NCBI GenBank assembly: GCA_035411425.1
Contig: DAONSX010000002.1
Location: 65,375-129,374, forward strand
DNA from: TTA-H9 sp002071415
Lineage (GTDB): Bacteria; Bacteroidota; Bacteroidia; Bacteroidales; TTA-H9
Reading direction: 5' to 3'
Length of the DNA stretch: 64,000 nt
Shown: one piece after another, positions 28,896 to 39,219 of the stretch
How positions within the stretch are numbered: position 1 is the stretch's first letter
Layout of the letters: the number at the start of each line of letters is the position of its first letter
Notes under the pieces: generated by a model
Seen by the model: the letters and a program-made list of their open reading frames with translations, nothing else
What the model was told of the DNA's origin: nothing
Databases searched by the model: none
Translations under genes and position numbers: made by a program

Positions 28896-29870
28896 ATGCA
28901 AAAAAAAATTATCGTTACGGGAGCTGCAGGCTTTATAGGAAGCTGCCTTGTGGGTAAATTGAATGAATTGGGTTACGAAAATCTGATTTTGGTAGATGAT
29001 TTTTCCTCAATTTTAAAAGAACCCAATTGGGTAAATAAAAAATATGAGATGTGCATACCCAGAGAAGATTTTTTGCAAGGGGTTCATGAGTGTTCGTGCG
29101 ATATCGAGGTTGTTTTTCATTTGGGCGCCCGTACCGATACTACCGAAATGAACGAAAAAGTATTCGATGCCCTCAATCTCACTTATTCCAAACAGATTTT
29201 TAATTTTTGCAGCCAATATCGGATTCCTTTATTATATGCCTCGAGCGCAGCTACTTATGGTGCTGGAGAGTTGGGTTACAGCGACGATCATCATCTTATT
29301 CCTCTTCTTCGGCCATTAAATCCTTATGGCATCTCGAAGAACGAATTCGATAAATGGGTTCTTCAGCAGAACATCACTCCTCCTTTTTGGGCTGGTTTTA
29401 AATTTTTTAATGTTTATGGGCCTAACGAATATCATAAACATCGGATGGCATCAGTAGTTTTTCATTCGGCAAATCAAATCAGGAATACAGGTAAAGTAAG
29501 GCTGTTTCGTTCGCACAGGCCTGATTATGCCGATGGCATGCAGAAAAGAGACTTTGTTTATGTTTTCGATGTGATAGAAACCCTGATTCGGTTCTGGCAA
29601 CATAGACCCGTTTCGGGAATTTATAATCTGGGAACAGGTAAGGCTGAACCATTTCTCAGAGTTGCGGAGGCTGTATTCGAGGCACTTGAGTTTTCACCAG
29701 CTATTGAATTTATTGATACTCCTATAGATATTCGGGATAAATATCAGTATTTTACTCAGGCCGATATTCGCAAAATTCAGGCAACAGGTCTTACTCCAGA
29801 TTTTACTTCTTTGTACGATGGAATTATCGACTATGTTGGGAGATTCTTGAAATATCAAAAATATTACTGA
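28896..29870 (+). CDS. hldD: ADP-L-glycero-D-manno-heptose 6-epimerase
   Basis: Protein of 324 residues of the extended short-chain dehydrogenase family. It starts with the NAD(P)-binding motif TGAAGFIGS (residues 8-16), has the YGISK catalytic Tyr-Lys (about residues 143-147), and the HldD-typical LFRSHRPDYADGMQKRDFVY. It makes the heptose precursor of LPS inner core. It follows mqnB by 48 bp on the same strand and converges on the DUF2784 gene. Confidence 0.93.
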   Translation: MQKKIIVTGAAGFIGSCLVGKLNELGYENLILVDDFSSILKEPNWVNKKYEMCIPREDFLQGVHECSCDIEVVFHLGARTDTTEMNEKVFDALNLTYSKQIFNFCSQYRIPLLYASSAATYGAGELGYSDDHHLIPLLRPLNPYGISKNEFDKWVLQQNITPPFWAGFKFFNVYGPNEYHKHRMASVVFHSANQIRNTGKVRLFRSHRPDYADGMQKRDFVYVFDVIETLIRFWQHRPVSGIYNLGTGKAEPFLRVAEAVFEALEFSPAIEFIDTPIDIRDKYQYFTQADIRKIQATGLTPDFTSLYDGIIDYVGRFLKYQKYY

Positions 29871-29901
29871 ATCGGCCCTTCGCAAATCCTCATTGGGTTC
29901 C

Positions 29902-30315
29902 TTAATCTTCTAAAATCTTTGGAGTTTCTTTTCGTGCTTTCCTTTTGTTTTGATAGTCACGATAATTAAGGATGATAGATATGACTAAAGATAAAATAAG
30001 ACCACTCACGGTAATGATATCTGCAACGGGCGTACTGAGGTTTATGCCTGTAAGTCGATGTGTAATGAATTGGAGATAAGAATTTGGAAGGTTTTGATAA
30101 CCCAGTAATCTCAAAACATCATAATGCCAATCGGTAAGCGGGCAGTAACCCAAGCCATACCAAATGCCTGCAATTGTCCACATTGAAGCAGTAAGTAACA
30201 AAGTAATGAGGTTCAGCTTACGCAGTTTAGTAAAACACCATCCTATAAGATTGAATATCATCAGAGACGAATGGAAAATGGTAAAAAACCAGTCGAGTAG
30301 ATGATAAAAGGACAT
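29902..30315 (-). CDS. DUF2784 family membrane protein
   Basis: Protein of 137 residues with three to four hydrophobic segments (about residues 3-25, 37-56 and 95-115). It carries the DUF2784 hallmark GYCPLTDWHYDVLRLLG (residues about 56-72). No function is known for the family. It is 8 bp after the merR gene and ends the M23-merR-DUF2784 unit. Confidence 0.85.
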   Translation of the reverse strand: MSFYHLLDWFFTIFHSSLMIFNLIGWCFTKLRKLNLITLLLTASMWTIAGIWYGLGYCPLTDWHYDVLRLLGYQNLPNSYLQFITHRLTGINLSTPVADIITVSGLILSLVISIILNYRDYQNKRKARKETPKILED

Positions 30316-30323
30316 AGAACACC

Positions 30324-30665
30324 TTAAAGATTATTGCGAAGCTGGATAAGAAATTCCCTGATATTTTTCAGGGTTTCGACAATGTCCATGTTTCTTAGGA
30401 CATGGCTTCGACTGGTTTTCAGGTAATCGCGTGCTCCTGCAATAGTAAATCCTCTTTCTTTGAGTAAATATTTAATTAATCGAAGCGTTTCCACATCTTC
30501 CGTATGATAGAAACGAGTTCCTTTACGGTTGCGATATGGATGAATACCATCGAATTCCTTTTCCCAATACCTCAGCGTACTTGGATTTACGTCGAGCATT
30601 CTGCTTACTTCACCAATCGTATAATAAAGATGCTGTTTTTTTTTCTGATTGTTTTGGGAAGTCAT
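30324..30665 (-). CDS. MerR family transcriptional regulator
   Basis: Protein of 113 residues from the ATG at 30665; an in-frame GTG at 30704 would overlap the upstream gene and is less likely. It holds a MerR winged helix (YTIGEVSRMLDVNPSTLRYW, residues about 15-34; then GTRFYHTEDVETLRLIKYLL) and a short C-terminal helix that would dimerise. No effector domain or cysteine sensor is present. The location after a M23 peptidase and opposite alaS is a recurring Bacteroidota arrangement from memory; target unknown. Confidence 0.88.
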   Translation of the reverse strand: MTSQNNQKKKQHLYYTIGEVSRMLDVNPSTLRYWEKEFDGIHPYRNRKGTRFYHTEDVETLRLIKYLLKERGFTIAGARDYLKTSRSHVLRNMDIVETLKNIREFLIQLRNNL

Positions 30666-30696
30666 GAATAGAGTAAGAGATAAAGATGAAAGGGAA

Positions 30697-31686
30697 TTAT
30701 TCACCCACAGGTATATTTGAAGATTCTTTGTAATCCGATGATTGACGGATAATTTCCTGGAAGGTAGCCGGATCGAGGTCGAACATAAAATAGGCCGGGT
30801 TTACTTTCTGGTGGTTGTAAATGACTTCGTAGTGCAGGTGTGGTCCAGTTGAAAGCCCGCTGGTTCCCACAGTGGCAATTATATCACCGCGTTTTACCTT
30901 TTGACCAGGTTTTACATTGAATGAATTCAGATGAGCATAAATCGTTTGATAACCAAATCCGTGTTCGATGATAATTTTTTTGCCAAATCCATCCAGATTG
31001 ATTAAAGAAGCTTCTTTTACCACTCCATCACCCGTAGCGTAAACTTTGGCTCCTTTGGGAGCGGTAAAGTCAATGCCTTCATGAAACATCACGGTTTTAT
31101 AGAAAGGATGGATTCTGTAACCAAAATATGAAGAAATATATTTCAAATCACGTTTGCTTACCGGTTGTATTGCAGGAATAGCCGTAACCATAGCTTCCTT
31201 TTTCTTGGCCATTTCAAAGACCTCATCGAAGGATTTCGACTGCACATAGATCTGGCTCTTTACCCGGTCGAGTTTTTTAGCGGTTTCTAATAGCAAGGCA
31301 AAATTATCACTGCCTTCGAAATTCTGATAACGGTTTGCCCCGCCTATTCCTGCTTGTCTTATACTGGCCGGAACTGGTTCTGTTTCGAAAATTACGCGGT
31401 AGATATTGTCGTCACGGTTTTGAAGGTCTGTCAAAATCTTTTGCATCTGGTCGAGCTCATAGTTCATGGCTTGAACCTGAACCTTGTATTGTTCGATCTC
31501 ACGTTGAAGAATTCTTTCTTTTGGTGAAGATAAAAATTTGAAGGCAAGTGCAATAACAACAGCTGAGAATACCAGACCCGTTGCCAGAATGTAAAGAATT
31601 CTTTTTAAACGATCGCGAAATCTGACAGGGATGATCTGATACGTTAATGAAAGTGGATCAAAGTAATATCGTATTTTTCGTCTCAT
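30697..31686 (-). CDS. M23 family murein endopeptidase, membrane-anchored
   Basis: Protein of 329 residues: a basic cytoplasmic start, one membrane segment (about residues 29-51), a coiled-coil region (residues about 55-95) and a C-terminal LytM domain. The zinc ligands are visible as HEGIDFTAPKG (His, Asp) and TGPHLHYEV (HxH) with GFGYQTIYAHL between. It probably cuts peptidoglycan cross-links during growth or division. It is divergent from alaS and cotranscribed with merR. Confidence 0.92.
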   Translation of the reverse strand: MRRKIRYYFDPLSLTYQIIPVRFRDRLKRILYILATGLVFSAVVIALAFKFLSSPKERILQREIEQYKVQVQAMNYELDQMQKILTDLQNRDDNIYRVIFETEPVPASIRQAGIGGANRYQNFEGSDNFALLLETAKKLDRVKSQIYVQSKSFDEVFEMAKKKEAMVTAIPAIQPVSKRDLKYISSYFGYRIHPFYKTVMFHEGIDFTAPKGAKVYATGDGVVKEASLINLDGFGKKIIIEHGFGYQTIYAHLNSFNVKPGQKVKRGDIIATVGTSGLSTGPHLHYEVIYNHQKVNPAYFMFDLDPATFQEIIRQSSDYKESSNIPVGE

Positions 31687-31737
31687 AATGCTTCAGATTT
31701 TTTTAATTATTGAATGATTTAAAATCATCTTCGATCG

Positions 31738-31745
31738 CAAAAATA
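31738..31745 (-). promoter_or_regulatory. -7 box of the M23-merR operon
   Basis: On the minus strand TATTTTTG is a full match to TAnnTTTG, 52 bp before the M23 start. No clear -33 TTTG is visible. It almost abuts the alaS -7 box on the other strand, so the two promoters may interfere. Confidence 0.4.
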
Positions 31746-31756
31746 ATATTTTCACG

Positions 31757-31764
31757 TAAATTTG
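31757..31764 (+). promoter_or_regulatory. -7 box of alaS
   Basis: TAAATTTG is a full match to TAnnTTTG, 137 bp before the alaS start. A -33 box is not evident. The long leader has no recognisable T-box or other known element. Confidence 0.4.
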
Positions 31765-31901
31765 CGCCCTTTAAAGGGAAAATTTTTATATATAAAGTAT
31801 TTTGAAGGTTTGATTCTTATGGATGTTCCTGTTTTGGCACATATATTTATTTATGAGTTTTTCAAAAGATGATGGTTTAATTGAAAGGAACGAATTAAAT
31901 A

Positions 31902-34532
31902 ATGAAATCAGCGGATATACGTAAAACTTTTCTGGATTTTTTTGCTGAGCGACAGCATCAAATAGTGCCTTCGGCACCAATGGTAGTCAAGAATGACCCT
32001 ACCTTAATGTTTGTCAATGCAGGCATGAATCAATTCAAGGATATTTTTTTGGGCAATCGGCCAGTTGTTTTCCCCCGTGTGGCAGATACACAAAAATGCC
32101 TTAGAGTTTCTGGTAAGCACAATGATCTGGAGGAGGTGGGTCATGATACCTATCACCATACCATGTTTGAGATGTTGGGAAACTGGTCGTTTGGTGATTA
32201 CTTTAAGGAAGAGGCCATTGCATGGGCATGGGAGCTGCTTACTGAAGTTTTCAAAATTGATGGGAGCCGGCTTTATGTTACGGTTTTTCAGGGAGATGAT
32301 GCCGACTATTTACCTCCCGATCAGGAATCATACAAGATCTGGCAACATTATCAGACTGAAGAAAAGATTCTGTTCGGAGGGAAAAAAGATAATTTTTGGG
32401 AAATGGGTGACACCGGCCCTTGTGGACCATGTTCGGAAATTCATATTGACGTTCGTTCGGGAGAAGAAAGGAATGCAGTACCCGGATATACTTTGGTCAA
32501 TAAGGGGCATCCTAAGGTAATCGAGATTTGGAATCTGGTTTTCATCGAATTCAATCGTATGGCTAATGGTCAACTGCAGCAACTTCCAGCCCGCCATGTC
32601 GATACAGGAATGGGTCTCGAACGATTATGCATGGTATTGCAAGGCAAGCAAAGCAACTATGATACCGATGTTTTTCAACCTATTATTCGAGAAATTGAAA
32701 AATTATCGGGCAAGTATTATGGTAGCGATCCCAGAATTGATGTTGCTATGCGAGTCATAGCCGATCACTTGAGGGCGGTGGCCTTTGCAATAGCCGATGG
32801 TCAGCTTCCATCCAACAACAAGGCAGGATATGTGATTAGGAGAATTTTACGACGCGCAGTTCGTTATGGCTATAATTTTTTGGGATTTCGTCAACCATTT
32901 ATGGTTTCTTTGGTTCCCATTCTGAGAGATCAAATGGGATCGTTTTTCCCCGAATTAATTGCCCATGAATCACTAATTAGCAATGTGATGGCCGAAGAAG
33001 AAGCCAATTTTTTACGAACTCTCGAATCGGGAATTCAAAAATTCAATTCCTATATCTCAAATAATCAGTCGAAAGGCATCATCGATGGCAACTTTGCCTT
33101 TGAACTTTACGATACTTATGGTTTCCCGATCGATCTAACCCAATTGATGGCTGCTGAACAAGGTTGGGAAGTAGATATGCCTTCGTTTTATCAGCACCTC
33201 GAAGAGCAGAAACAACGTTCGCGTGCTGATGCTGCAATAAATACCGATGATTGGATAGAGGTAGTTTCGGGCCTTGGTGAAACTACTTTCATAGGATACG
33301 ATACACTGGAGGCCGAAGCCGAAATCATCAAATATCGGTATGTGTCCACGGCCAAGAAACAATATTTCCAGATTGTTTTCAACCATACTCCTTTTTATGC
33401 AGAATCGGGCGGACAGGTTGGCGATCGTGGATGGATAATCGCTGGAGATGAAAAAATTGAAATAGAAAACACAATCAAAGAGAACAATCTTGTAATTCAT
33501 ATCGTTTCACGTCTTCCGTTGGATGTGAGTCAACCAGTGCTTTTAAAGGTAGATGAAGTAAAACGCCGGCTTACGGCTAATAATCACAGTGCTACTCATT
33601 TGCTTCATGCAGCCTTACGAAAGGTTTTAGGAACTCATATAGAACAAAAGGGATCATTGGTGGACGAAAATCGCTTGCGCTTCGACTTTTCTCATTTTAC
33701 ACGCTTAACCTCCGATGAAATTCTGAAGATTGAAGCCATGGCCAACGGAAAAATTTGGGAAAACCTGCCATTGAAGGAATGGAGAAACCTTCCAATGGAA
33801 GAAGCTCAGAAAATGGGAGCCATGGCACTTTTTGGAGAAAGATACGGCGAAATGGTTAGGGTGGTGGCTTTCGATCCAGAGTATTCGGTCGAATTGTGTG
33901 GGGGAACTCATGTGAAAGCAACAGGACAGATTGGATTGATAAAAATTATTTCTGAAACCGGTATAGCTGCTGGTATCCGCCGAATCGAAGCCGTTACGGG
34001 CACAGTAGCCGTGGCATTTTATAATCAACAGCTGCAAATTCTCGAAGAAATAAAAACCCTCGTAAAAAATCCTGTCGATGCATTAAAGGGTGTGAAGAAT
34101 CTTCTGGAAGAAAAACAAAAATTAACTCTTGAAGTCGAAAACCTGCGCCTGTATAAAATAAATTCGCTTCTGCAAATTCTTTCTGAAAATATTAAAAAGG
34201 CCAATGGGATCAATTTTTTGAGCATAGAGCTCGATGTGGATGTACAAATGGCTAAAGATTTGCTTTTCGATTTAAAACGGCGTTTTTCTCCCTTTGTAGG
34301 CCTGATTGCTTATATAAATCAAAACAAACCCGGATTTAGCTTGATTGTTAGTGATGAATTAATCGAGACGGGGAAGGTGGATGCCAGGGAACTGGTCAAA
34401 GTCTTGTCTCCCTGCATCAAAGGAAGTGGAGGAGGCCAAGCTGGGTTTGTAACTGCCGGAGGTTCGTTTACAAAAGGCGTGTCAGAACTTCTTGACAAAG
34501 CCAAACAATTATTCGCTCAAATCGATTCGTAA
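31902..34532 (+). CDS. alaS: alanine--tRNA ligase
   Basis: Protein of 876 residues. It contains the class II aminoacylation core (FLDFFAERQHQIVPSAPMV; DPTLMFVNAGMNQFKDIFLG), the editing domain zinc motif NNHSATHLLHAAL (HxxxH, about residues 561-573) with CGGTH (about 666-670), and the C-terminal Ala domain with GSGGGQAGFVTAGG. All are intact and the length is normal. The end overlaps comEC on the other strand by 24 bp. Confidence 0.97.
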   Translation: MKSADIRKTFLDFFAERQHQIVPSAPMVVKNDPTLMFVNAGMNQFKDIFLGNRPVVFPRVADTQKCLRVSGKHNDLEEVGHDTYHHTMFEMLGNWSFGDYFKEEAIAWAWELLTEVFKIDGSRLYVTVFQGDDADYLPPDQESYKIWQHYQTEEKILFGGKKDNFWEMGDTGPCGPCSEIHIDVRSGEERNAVPGYTLVNKGHPKVIEIWNLVFIEFNRMANGQLQQLPARHVDTGMGLERLCMVLQGKQSNYDTDVFQPIIREIEKLSGKYYGSDPRIDVAMRVIADHLRAVAFAIADGQLPSNNKAGYVIRRILRRAVRYGYNFLGFRQPFMVSLVPILRDQMGSFFPELIAHESLISNVMAEEEANFLRTLESGIQKFNSYISNNQSKGIIDGNFAFELYDTYGFPIDLTQLMAAEQGWEVDMPSFYQHLEEQKQRSRADAAINTDDWIEVVSGLGETTFIGYDTLEAEAEIIKYRYVSTAKKQYFQIVFNHTPFYAESGGQVGDRGWIIAGDEKIEIENTIKENNLVIHIVSRLPLDVSQPVLLKVDEVKRRLTANNHSATHLLHAALRKVLGTHIEQKGSLVDENRLRFDFSHFTRLTSDEILKIEAMANGKIWENLPLKEWRNLPMEEAQKMGAMALFGERYGEMVRVVAFDPEYSVELCGGTHVKATGQIGLIKIISETGIAAGIRRIEAVTGTVAVAFYNQQLQILEEIKTLVKNPVDALKGVKNLLEEKQKLTLEVENLRLYKINSLLQILSENIKKANGINFLSIELDVDVQMAKDLLFDLKRRFSPFVGLIAYINQNKPGFSLIVSDELIETGKVDARELVKVLSPCIKGSGGGQAGFVTAGGSFTKGVSELLDKAKQLFAQIDS

Positions 34533-36548
34533 TACACCATCCAGAGGTACTGCATGATAGGATACATCGAGTTCCTTCAATGTTTTTTCCCATTCTGTAC
34601 AAATCCACCGGGGTACGCTTCCGTCCATGATGATCATCTGAGGATGAATATGACTCAAAAATTCCTGAACATGAAAGGCAGGATTCCCTGAAATGATACA
34701 GTAATCTGGTTTTACCGGGCTTTGATCTGCATAAGTGGTCCCATCGGGAATATAGTAAATCAATTTACCGTTCCATCTTAGTAAATTGCTTTCTGAAAGA
34801 ATCTGTATATTTTTGATTTTCAGTGATTGTTGAATCTGTTGACTTTCACTGTATCCTTCGGAAGGAGATGTAAAAAGTAGACCATCAATACCGTTGACTA
34901 ACCATGGCCCTTTGATGCGTGGCGAATTCATTACATACATACTCTGCTGCCTACTACGATAGAGTCTATCGGCAGTATCTATGAAGAAAAATAGGAAAAT
35001 TCCGGCTAATGCTGCTTGGAAATAAGACTTGATGTTTTTGGAGAAGAATAGAATCAGCATGATAATAACAAAGTAGAGAACAAGATATTGAGCGGCTGTT
35101 ATGTAGATACCTGATGCAACCGCTCCTGGCAAGCTTTCTACCCAACCTACGCTCTGGTTCATCAGCCAGATAGAGCCCGAAAGAACTTTGCCGGCATAAA
35201 ATCCTGCATGACCAAATGGTAGAATCATAAAGAAGGCAACGCCAAGCATCATAATAACATAAGAAATTGGGATTACCAGTAGATTAGAAATGATGAAATA
35301 TACAGGGAATTGATGAAAATAAAATAAAGCGAGGGGAAAAGTGGCTATTTGTGACGCAATAGATACACAAATCAGTCCCCATATTTTATCGGCAATTTTG
35401 TTTTTGAAATTTAGCATTCGATAGATTCCGGGTTGGGTAACCACAATTCCTAATACCGCCAAATAAGAAAGTTGAAATCCGATTTCCTGAATAAGAAATG
35501 GATTGAAAATAAGAATAAAGCAGGCCGAGGCAGCAAGAGTATTGAAGATGGGCGTTCTCCGTTTGAAGATTTCTCCCATCGAAACAAACGAAAACATCGT
35601 AGCTGCTCTTGTAACCGAAGGACTTAAACCAGTAATAAGGGCGTAAATCCAAATGGCAAAAACCACTATAATTGACCTAATAAGCCTCCCATGCGGAATT
35701 TTGGATAAAAAACCCAGCAAGTAAAACAGAATCAGGTAGATAATCCCAACATGTAAACCTGAAACGGCTAAAATATGCATGGTTCCCGAGCCAGAATATT
35801 TTTGCCTTAGTTCCTGGTCTAGATAATCACTATTGCCCAATAAAATGGCTGCTGCTACGCTATATTCATCTCCGCTCACACCGCTATTTTTCATCATCTT
35901 GAGCAATTGCATTCTGGCCTTTGCAGATAGGGTTTTTATGCTGAAAGCATGAGCATCACCAATGACTTTCCAATCGTTTTGACTTAGATACAATTGATGA
36001 TAAATTCCTCTGCGAGCCAGATAACTCTTATAATCAAAAGCTCCTGGATTACCAGAATTAGCGATTTCGAAATAATTGCCTTTGAATAATATGCGTGTAC
36101 CCGGCTTCAATTCACCAGCTTCGGGAGTTTTTTCGAGATAAGTCATGATCTTCCCCGAAACTGGCTTCCATCGAGCAGAGTCGTATAAACCATAAATTTT
36201 TACAATTACTTTATACGATTTTGCCTTGGCTTGAGGATAATCTTCAATTATAGCCTGAAAATATTCCGATGTTTTGTCCGATGAAAAATGTTCATGTTTG
36301 AATGATAATTCCCTAAGGCTAACTACGGATACTCCAGATAGAAACATCAAAATATGAATCATAAGTCCATAGATCCACTGATTCTTGTAAGAAAGCCGGA
36401 TGTAGAAGAAAAGCAGATATATAGCTGCAATTAAGAATATTATTCCACATAAAATGGGAGAGAATCTTATTCTCGAGAAATAAATACTTAAAAGAATTCC
36501 TGTTATCAGAGGGATAAAAAGCTTTAATATAGGATTCTCTCTTAGCAT
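34509..36548 (-). CDS. ComEC/Rec2 family DNA-uptake channel
   Basis: Protein of 679 residues with about ten membrane segments. It has an N-terminal DUF4131 region with an OB-like soluble part (GTRILFKGNYFEIANSGNPGAFDY), then the competence domain core (GSGTMHILAVSGLHVGIIY, about residues 260-278). The C-terminal soluble part (about 560-679) is short and lacks the HxHxDH metallo-lactamase motif found in longer ComEC proteins. It would move single-stranded DNA across the inner membrane during natural transformation. It is convergent with and overlaps alaS. Confidence 0.88.
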   Translation of the reverse strand: MLRENPILKLFIPLITGILLSIYFSRIRFSPILCGIIFLIAAIYLLFFYIRLSYKNQWIYGLMIHILMFLSGVSVVSLRELSFKHEHFSSDKTSEYFQAIIEDYPQAKAKSYKVIVKIYGLYDSARWKPVSGKIMTYLEKTPEAGELKPGTRILFKGNYFEIANSGNPGAFDYKSYLARRGIYHQLYLSQNDWKVIGDAHAFSIKTLSAKARMQLLKMMKNSGVSGDEYSVAAAILLGNSDYLDQELRQKYSGSGTMHILAVSGLHVGIIYLILFYLLGFLSKIPHGRLIRSIIVVFAIWIYALITGLSPSVTRAATMFSFVSMGEIFKRRTPIFNTLAASACFILIFNPFLIQEIGFQLSYLAVLGIVVTQPGIYRMLNFKNKIADKIWGLICVSIASQIATFPLALFYFHQFPVYFIISNLLVIPISYVIMMLGVAFFMILPFGHAGFYAGKVLSGSIWLMNQSVGWVESLPGAVASGIYITAAQYLVLYFVIIMLILFFSKNIKSYFQAALAGIFLFFFIDTADRLYRSRQQSMYVMNSPRIKGPWLVNGIDGLLFTSPSEGYSESQQIQQSLKIKNIQILSESNLLRWNGKLIYYIPDGTTYADQSPVKPDYCIISGNPAFHVQEFLSHIHPQMIIMDGSVPRWICTEWEKTLKELDVSYHAVPLDGVLRIDLSE

Positions 36549-36743
36549 GGTTTCAGGTTAATACATCAACGAAAGTATGAATTTTTTATTTAAATATTCA
36601 GAGGGCGTAAAATTTTGTTTTTAAGAGAGATATTTTTTAATAAATGAAAAGGTTAAATTTGAAGGAACCTGAAATTAAGGTATTGTTAATCATTTATTTA
36701 TGAAAGAGAGGCAAAATCACATGAACGATAGAAATGAAGTTGT

Positions 36744-36751
36744 TATCTTTG
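36744..36751 (+). promoter_or_regulatory. -7 box of gap
   Basis: TATCTTTG is a full match to TAnnTTTG, 27 bp before the gap start, which gives a short leader. No good -33 box precedes it. Confidence 0.5.
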
Positions 36752-36766
36752 CAGCGAAAAAATTAA

Positions 36767-37783
<1,017 letters not shown>

Positions 37784-37807
37784 GTCGGAACTCGAATTTG
37801 GTGAATA

Positions 37808-37843
37808 AAAATGGCCGTTACTTGATCAAGTAACGGCCATTTT
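37808..37843. terminator. perfect bidirectional terminator between gap and rpoD
   Basis: Two perfect 18-bp arms meet without a spacer: AAAATGGCCGTTACTTGA (37808-37825) and its exact complement (37826-37843). Each strand ends in a T-run. It closes both convergent genes. Confidence 0.88.
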
Positions 37844-37870
37844 CGGTTTTTACCATCCCGATGGAAGGAC

Positions 37871-38737
37871 TTATTGTCCTAAATAGGCTTTTAACAAACG
37901 GCTTCTCGAGGTATGCTTCAACTGCCTGATAGCTCTTTCCCTAATCTGGCGAACCCTTTCGCGGGTCAGATTGAATTTAGCTCCTATTTCATCCAAAGTA
38001 AGTGCGTAATTTTGCCCAATGCCGTAGTAGAGACATATAATCTCACGCTCTTTGGGTGACAAAGTCGAGAGCGAACGATCTATTTCGGCTTTCAGCGATT
38101 CATTGATCAAGTTTTCGTCGGTAGCAGGAGTATCTTCTGCGACGAATACATCAATAAACTTGGTGTCTTCATCGTCTTGCAGAGGTGCATCCATTGATAC
38201 ATAACGTGTGTTTACTTTCAGCACGGCATCTACTTTGCTTTCCGATAAATCCATGGCTTCGGCAAGCTCTTCCGCTGAAGGTGGCCTTTCGAGTTTTTGC
38301 TCTAATCTTGATGCTTCCTTTTTGATCTTATTGAGCGAACCTACCTGGTTCAAAGGTAACCTTACTATGCGCGATTGCTCGGCTAAAGCCTGAAGAATGC
38401 TCTGTCGAATCCACCAAACAGCATACGAAATAAACTTGAACCCCCTGGTGGGATCGAATTTTTGCGCTGCCTTGATTAATCCGGCGTTACCTTCACTAAT
38501 CAGATCCGGCAAGCTTAAACCTTGATTCTGGTACTGCTTGGCTACCGAAACTACAAATCTTAAATTGGCTTTGCATAGCTTCTCCATCGCCTTCTGATCG
38601 CCTTCCTGGATCATTTGGGCTAATTTCACTTCTTCTTCCACCGTAATCATCTCTTCCTTGCCAATATCCTGAAGATATTTGTCAAGTGATGCATTCTCGC
38701 GGTTTGTAATCGATTTTGCAATTTTAAGTTGCCTCAT
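37871..38737 (-). CDS. rpoD: primary RNA polymerase sigma factor (Bacteroidota type)
   Basis: Protein of 288 residues. Region 1.2 is followed by region 2 ([39 protein letters not shown]), region 3 and region 4 ([20 protein letters not shown], about residues 245-264). It lacks region 1.1 and the long non-conserved insert of proteobacterial RpoD. This short form is the housekeeping sigma of Bacteroidota and recognises TTTG/TAnnTTTG promoters such as those listed here. Confidence 0.95.
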   Translation of the reverse strand: MRQLKIAKSITNRENASLDKYLQDIGKEEMITVEEEVKLAQMIQEGDQKAMEKLCKANLRFVVSVAKQYQNQGLSLPDLISEGNAGLIKAAQKFDPTRGFKFISYAVWWIRQSILQALAEQSRIVRLPLNQVGSLNKIKKEASRLEQKLERPPSAEELAEAMDLSESKVDAVLKVNTRYVSMDAPLQDDEDTKFIDVFVAEDTPATDENLINESLKAEIDRSLSTLSPKEREIICLYYGIGQNYALTLDEIGAKFNLTRERVRQIRERAIRQLKHTSRSRLLKAYLGQ

Positions 38738-39219
38738 TGTATATATTTACGAATTACGAATCCTAACGTAACAATTGACAGTTTTATTGGTTCAATGGTT
38801 ACATCTATCCTTGAAATTTGTTAAAATTTATTGAAACCTCTACATGCGCCGTTTCTTAGCAAATATTATGCCTGAATTCGTTTTCCTCACCTTTGAATTA
38901 AATTTTTAACCTCTTGAAATTCATTTCTGTATAAAAATTCGATGAAAATTGTATTGATTTATGATTCATATTTCGAGTAAGAAACTATAGCTAATCCCTC
39001 AAAGAAAGGAAAAATGAAATTCGACTTATATTTAGTGAATAGATGTGTTTCGAGTTCCCCTTTTTGAAAAAATTAGATTTCAAATGGAATACTTGATATA
39101 AATCAAATGTTTTACAGTTTGAACTGAAAGAGATTTACGATGTAAAATACAATGGCAAAGGGTTTCTCTGTATAAGTCAAGAAACCCTTGTTATATGATT
39201 GCAAGGTGAATCTATTTAT
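38738..39219. other. 482-bp spacer between rpoD and the DegP gene
   Basis: Very AT-rich. It holds the rpoD upstream region, in which I could not find a convincing promoter, and near its end a hairpin with 9-bp arms AAGGGTTTC (39158-39166) and GAAACCCTT (39181-39189). The hairpin may terminate the degP gene on the minus strand, but its T-run is poor. Nothing else was recognised. Confidence 0.5.
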
